Source of the DNA: Desulfobacteraceae bacterium
GTDB taxonomy: Bacteria > Desulfobacterota > Desulfobacteria > Desulfobacterales > SURF-15
Length of the DNA: 11,538 bases
Direction of reading: 5' to 3'
Assembly (NCBI GenBank): GCA_003599475.1
Contig: QZKK01000003.1
Span: forward strand, 1 to 11,538
Every line of letters begins with the position of its first letter. Positions within the stretch are counted from its first letter, which is position 1. Both the position numbers and the translations under genes were made by a program. The notes below the pieces were generated by a model, which saw nothing but the letters and a program-made list of their open reading frames with translations, ran no database searches and was not told the DNA's origin. This document shows positions 11,494 to 11,538 of this stretch, one piece after another.

Positions 11494-11538
11494 AGCCGAC
11501 CTCCTTGCCTGAATGAGTGTTACTCCGTCTTTGAAATG

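Noticed and set aside
1..11538. tRNA, rRNA, CRISPR array, complete insertion sequence or prophage genes
   Set aside because: No cloverleaf, conserved rRNA segments, regular spaced repeats, intact transposase or phage proteins were seen on either strand.

Overview
The window looks like a piece of a Gram-negative, anaerobic or facultative bacterial chromosome of moderate to high GC, most likely a deltaproteobacterium (Desulfobacterota). This is inferred from gene content: a REP-associated transposase tail, a DUF433/PIN toxin-antitoxin pair, a Tat-exported HybA-like iron-sulfur protein with a cytochrome b partner, a type I-beta DAHP synthase and MobB. No rRNA or marker gene is present to prove it. 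No tRNA, rRNA or CRISPR array was seen.

Layout. Positions 1-1855 are plus-strand accessory DNA: the last 34 codons of a RAYT-like transposase; a decayed 3' remnant of a protein kinase / zinc ribbon / FHA protein, broken by one missing base inside a CPWC zinc knuckle; a 73-residue membrane protein; and a DUF433 antitoxin - PIN-like toxin pair with its own promoter. The stretches 608-727 and 950-1188 hold no gene I can support apart from the promoter at 1094-1122. Positions 1961-4862 are a minus-strand catabolic cluster read as SDR dehydrogenase, then an Ldh-family 2-oxoacid dehydrogenase, then an HpcH/HpaI aldolase. Its 5' end abuts a plus-strand alpha/beta hydrolase (4954-5391) that has lost its N-terminal third.

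Positions 5341-7848 are a tight minus-strand unit: Tat-exported Fe-S protein, 4-TM cytochrome b-like protein, a 29-residue single-helix peptide, an ECF sigma factor and an overlapping zinc-finger (ZAS) anti-sigma factor. Positions 8002-11493 are a second minus-strand operon: DAHP synthase (aroF), 3-dehydroquinate synthase (aroB), mobB and an HD-domain hydrolase, ending at tandem stem-loops at 7937-7974.

How the genes work together. aroF and aroB catalyse the first two steps of the shikimate pathway. mobB serves molybdenum cofactor maturation, which suits an organism with molybdo- or tungsto-oxidoreductases. The Fe-S/cytochrome b/29-residue set resembles the electron-transfer half of a membrane oxidoreductase with no catalytic subunit in view. 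Its linkage to a sigma/anti-sigma pair suggests it belongs to, or is controlled by, a redox or envelope stress response. The SDR/Ldh/HpcH set would fit degradation of a sugar acid or hydroxy acid to pyruvate plus an aldehyde; the substrate cannot be read from the sequence. The best candidate for something under-described is the redox module with the 29-residue peptide and the ECF/ZAS pair.
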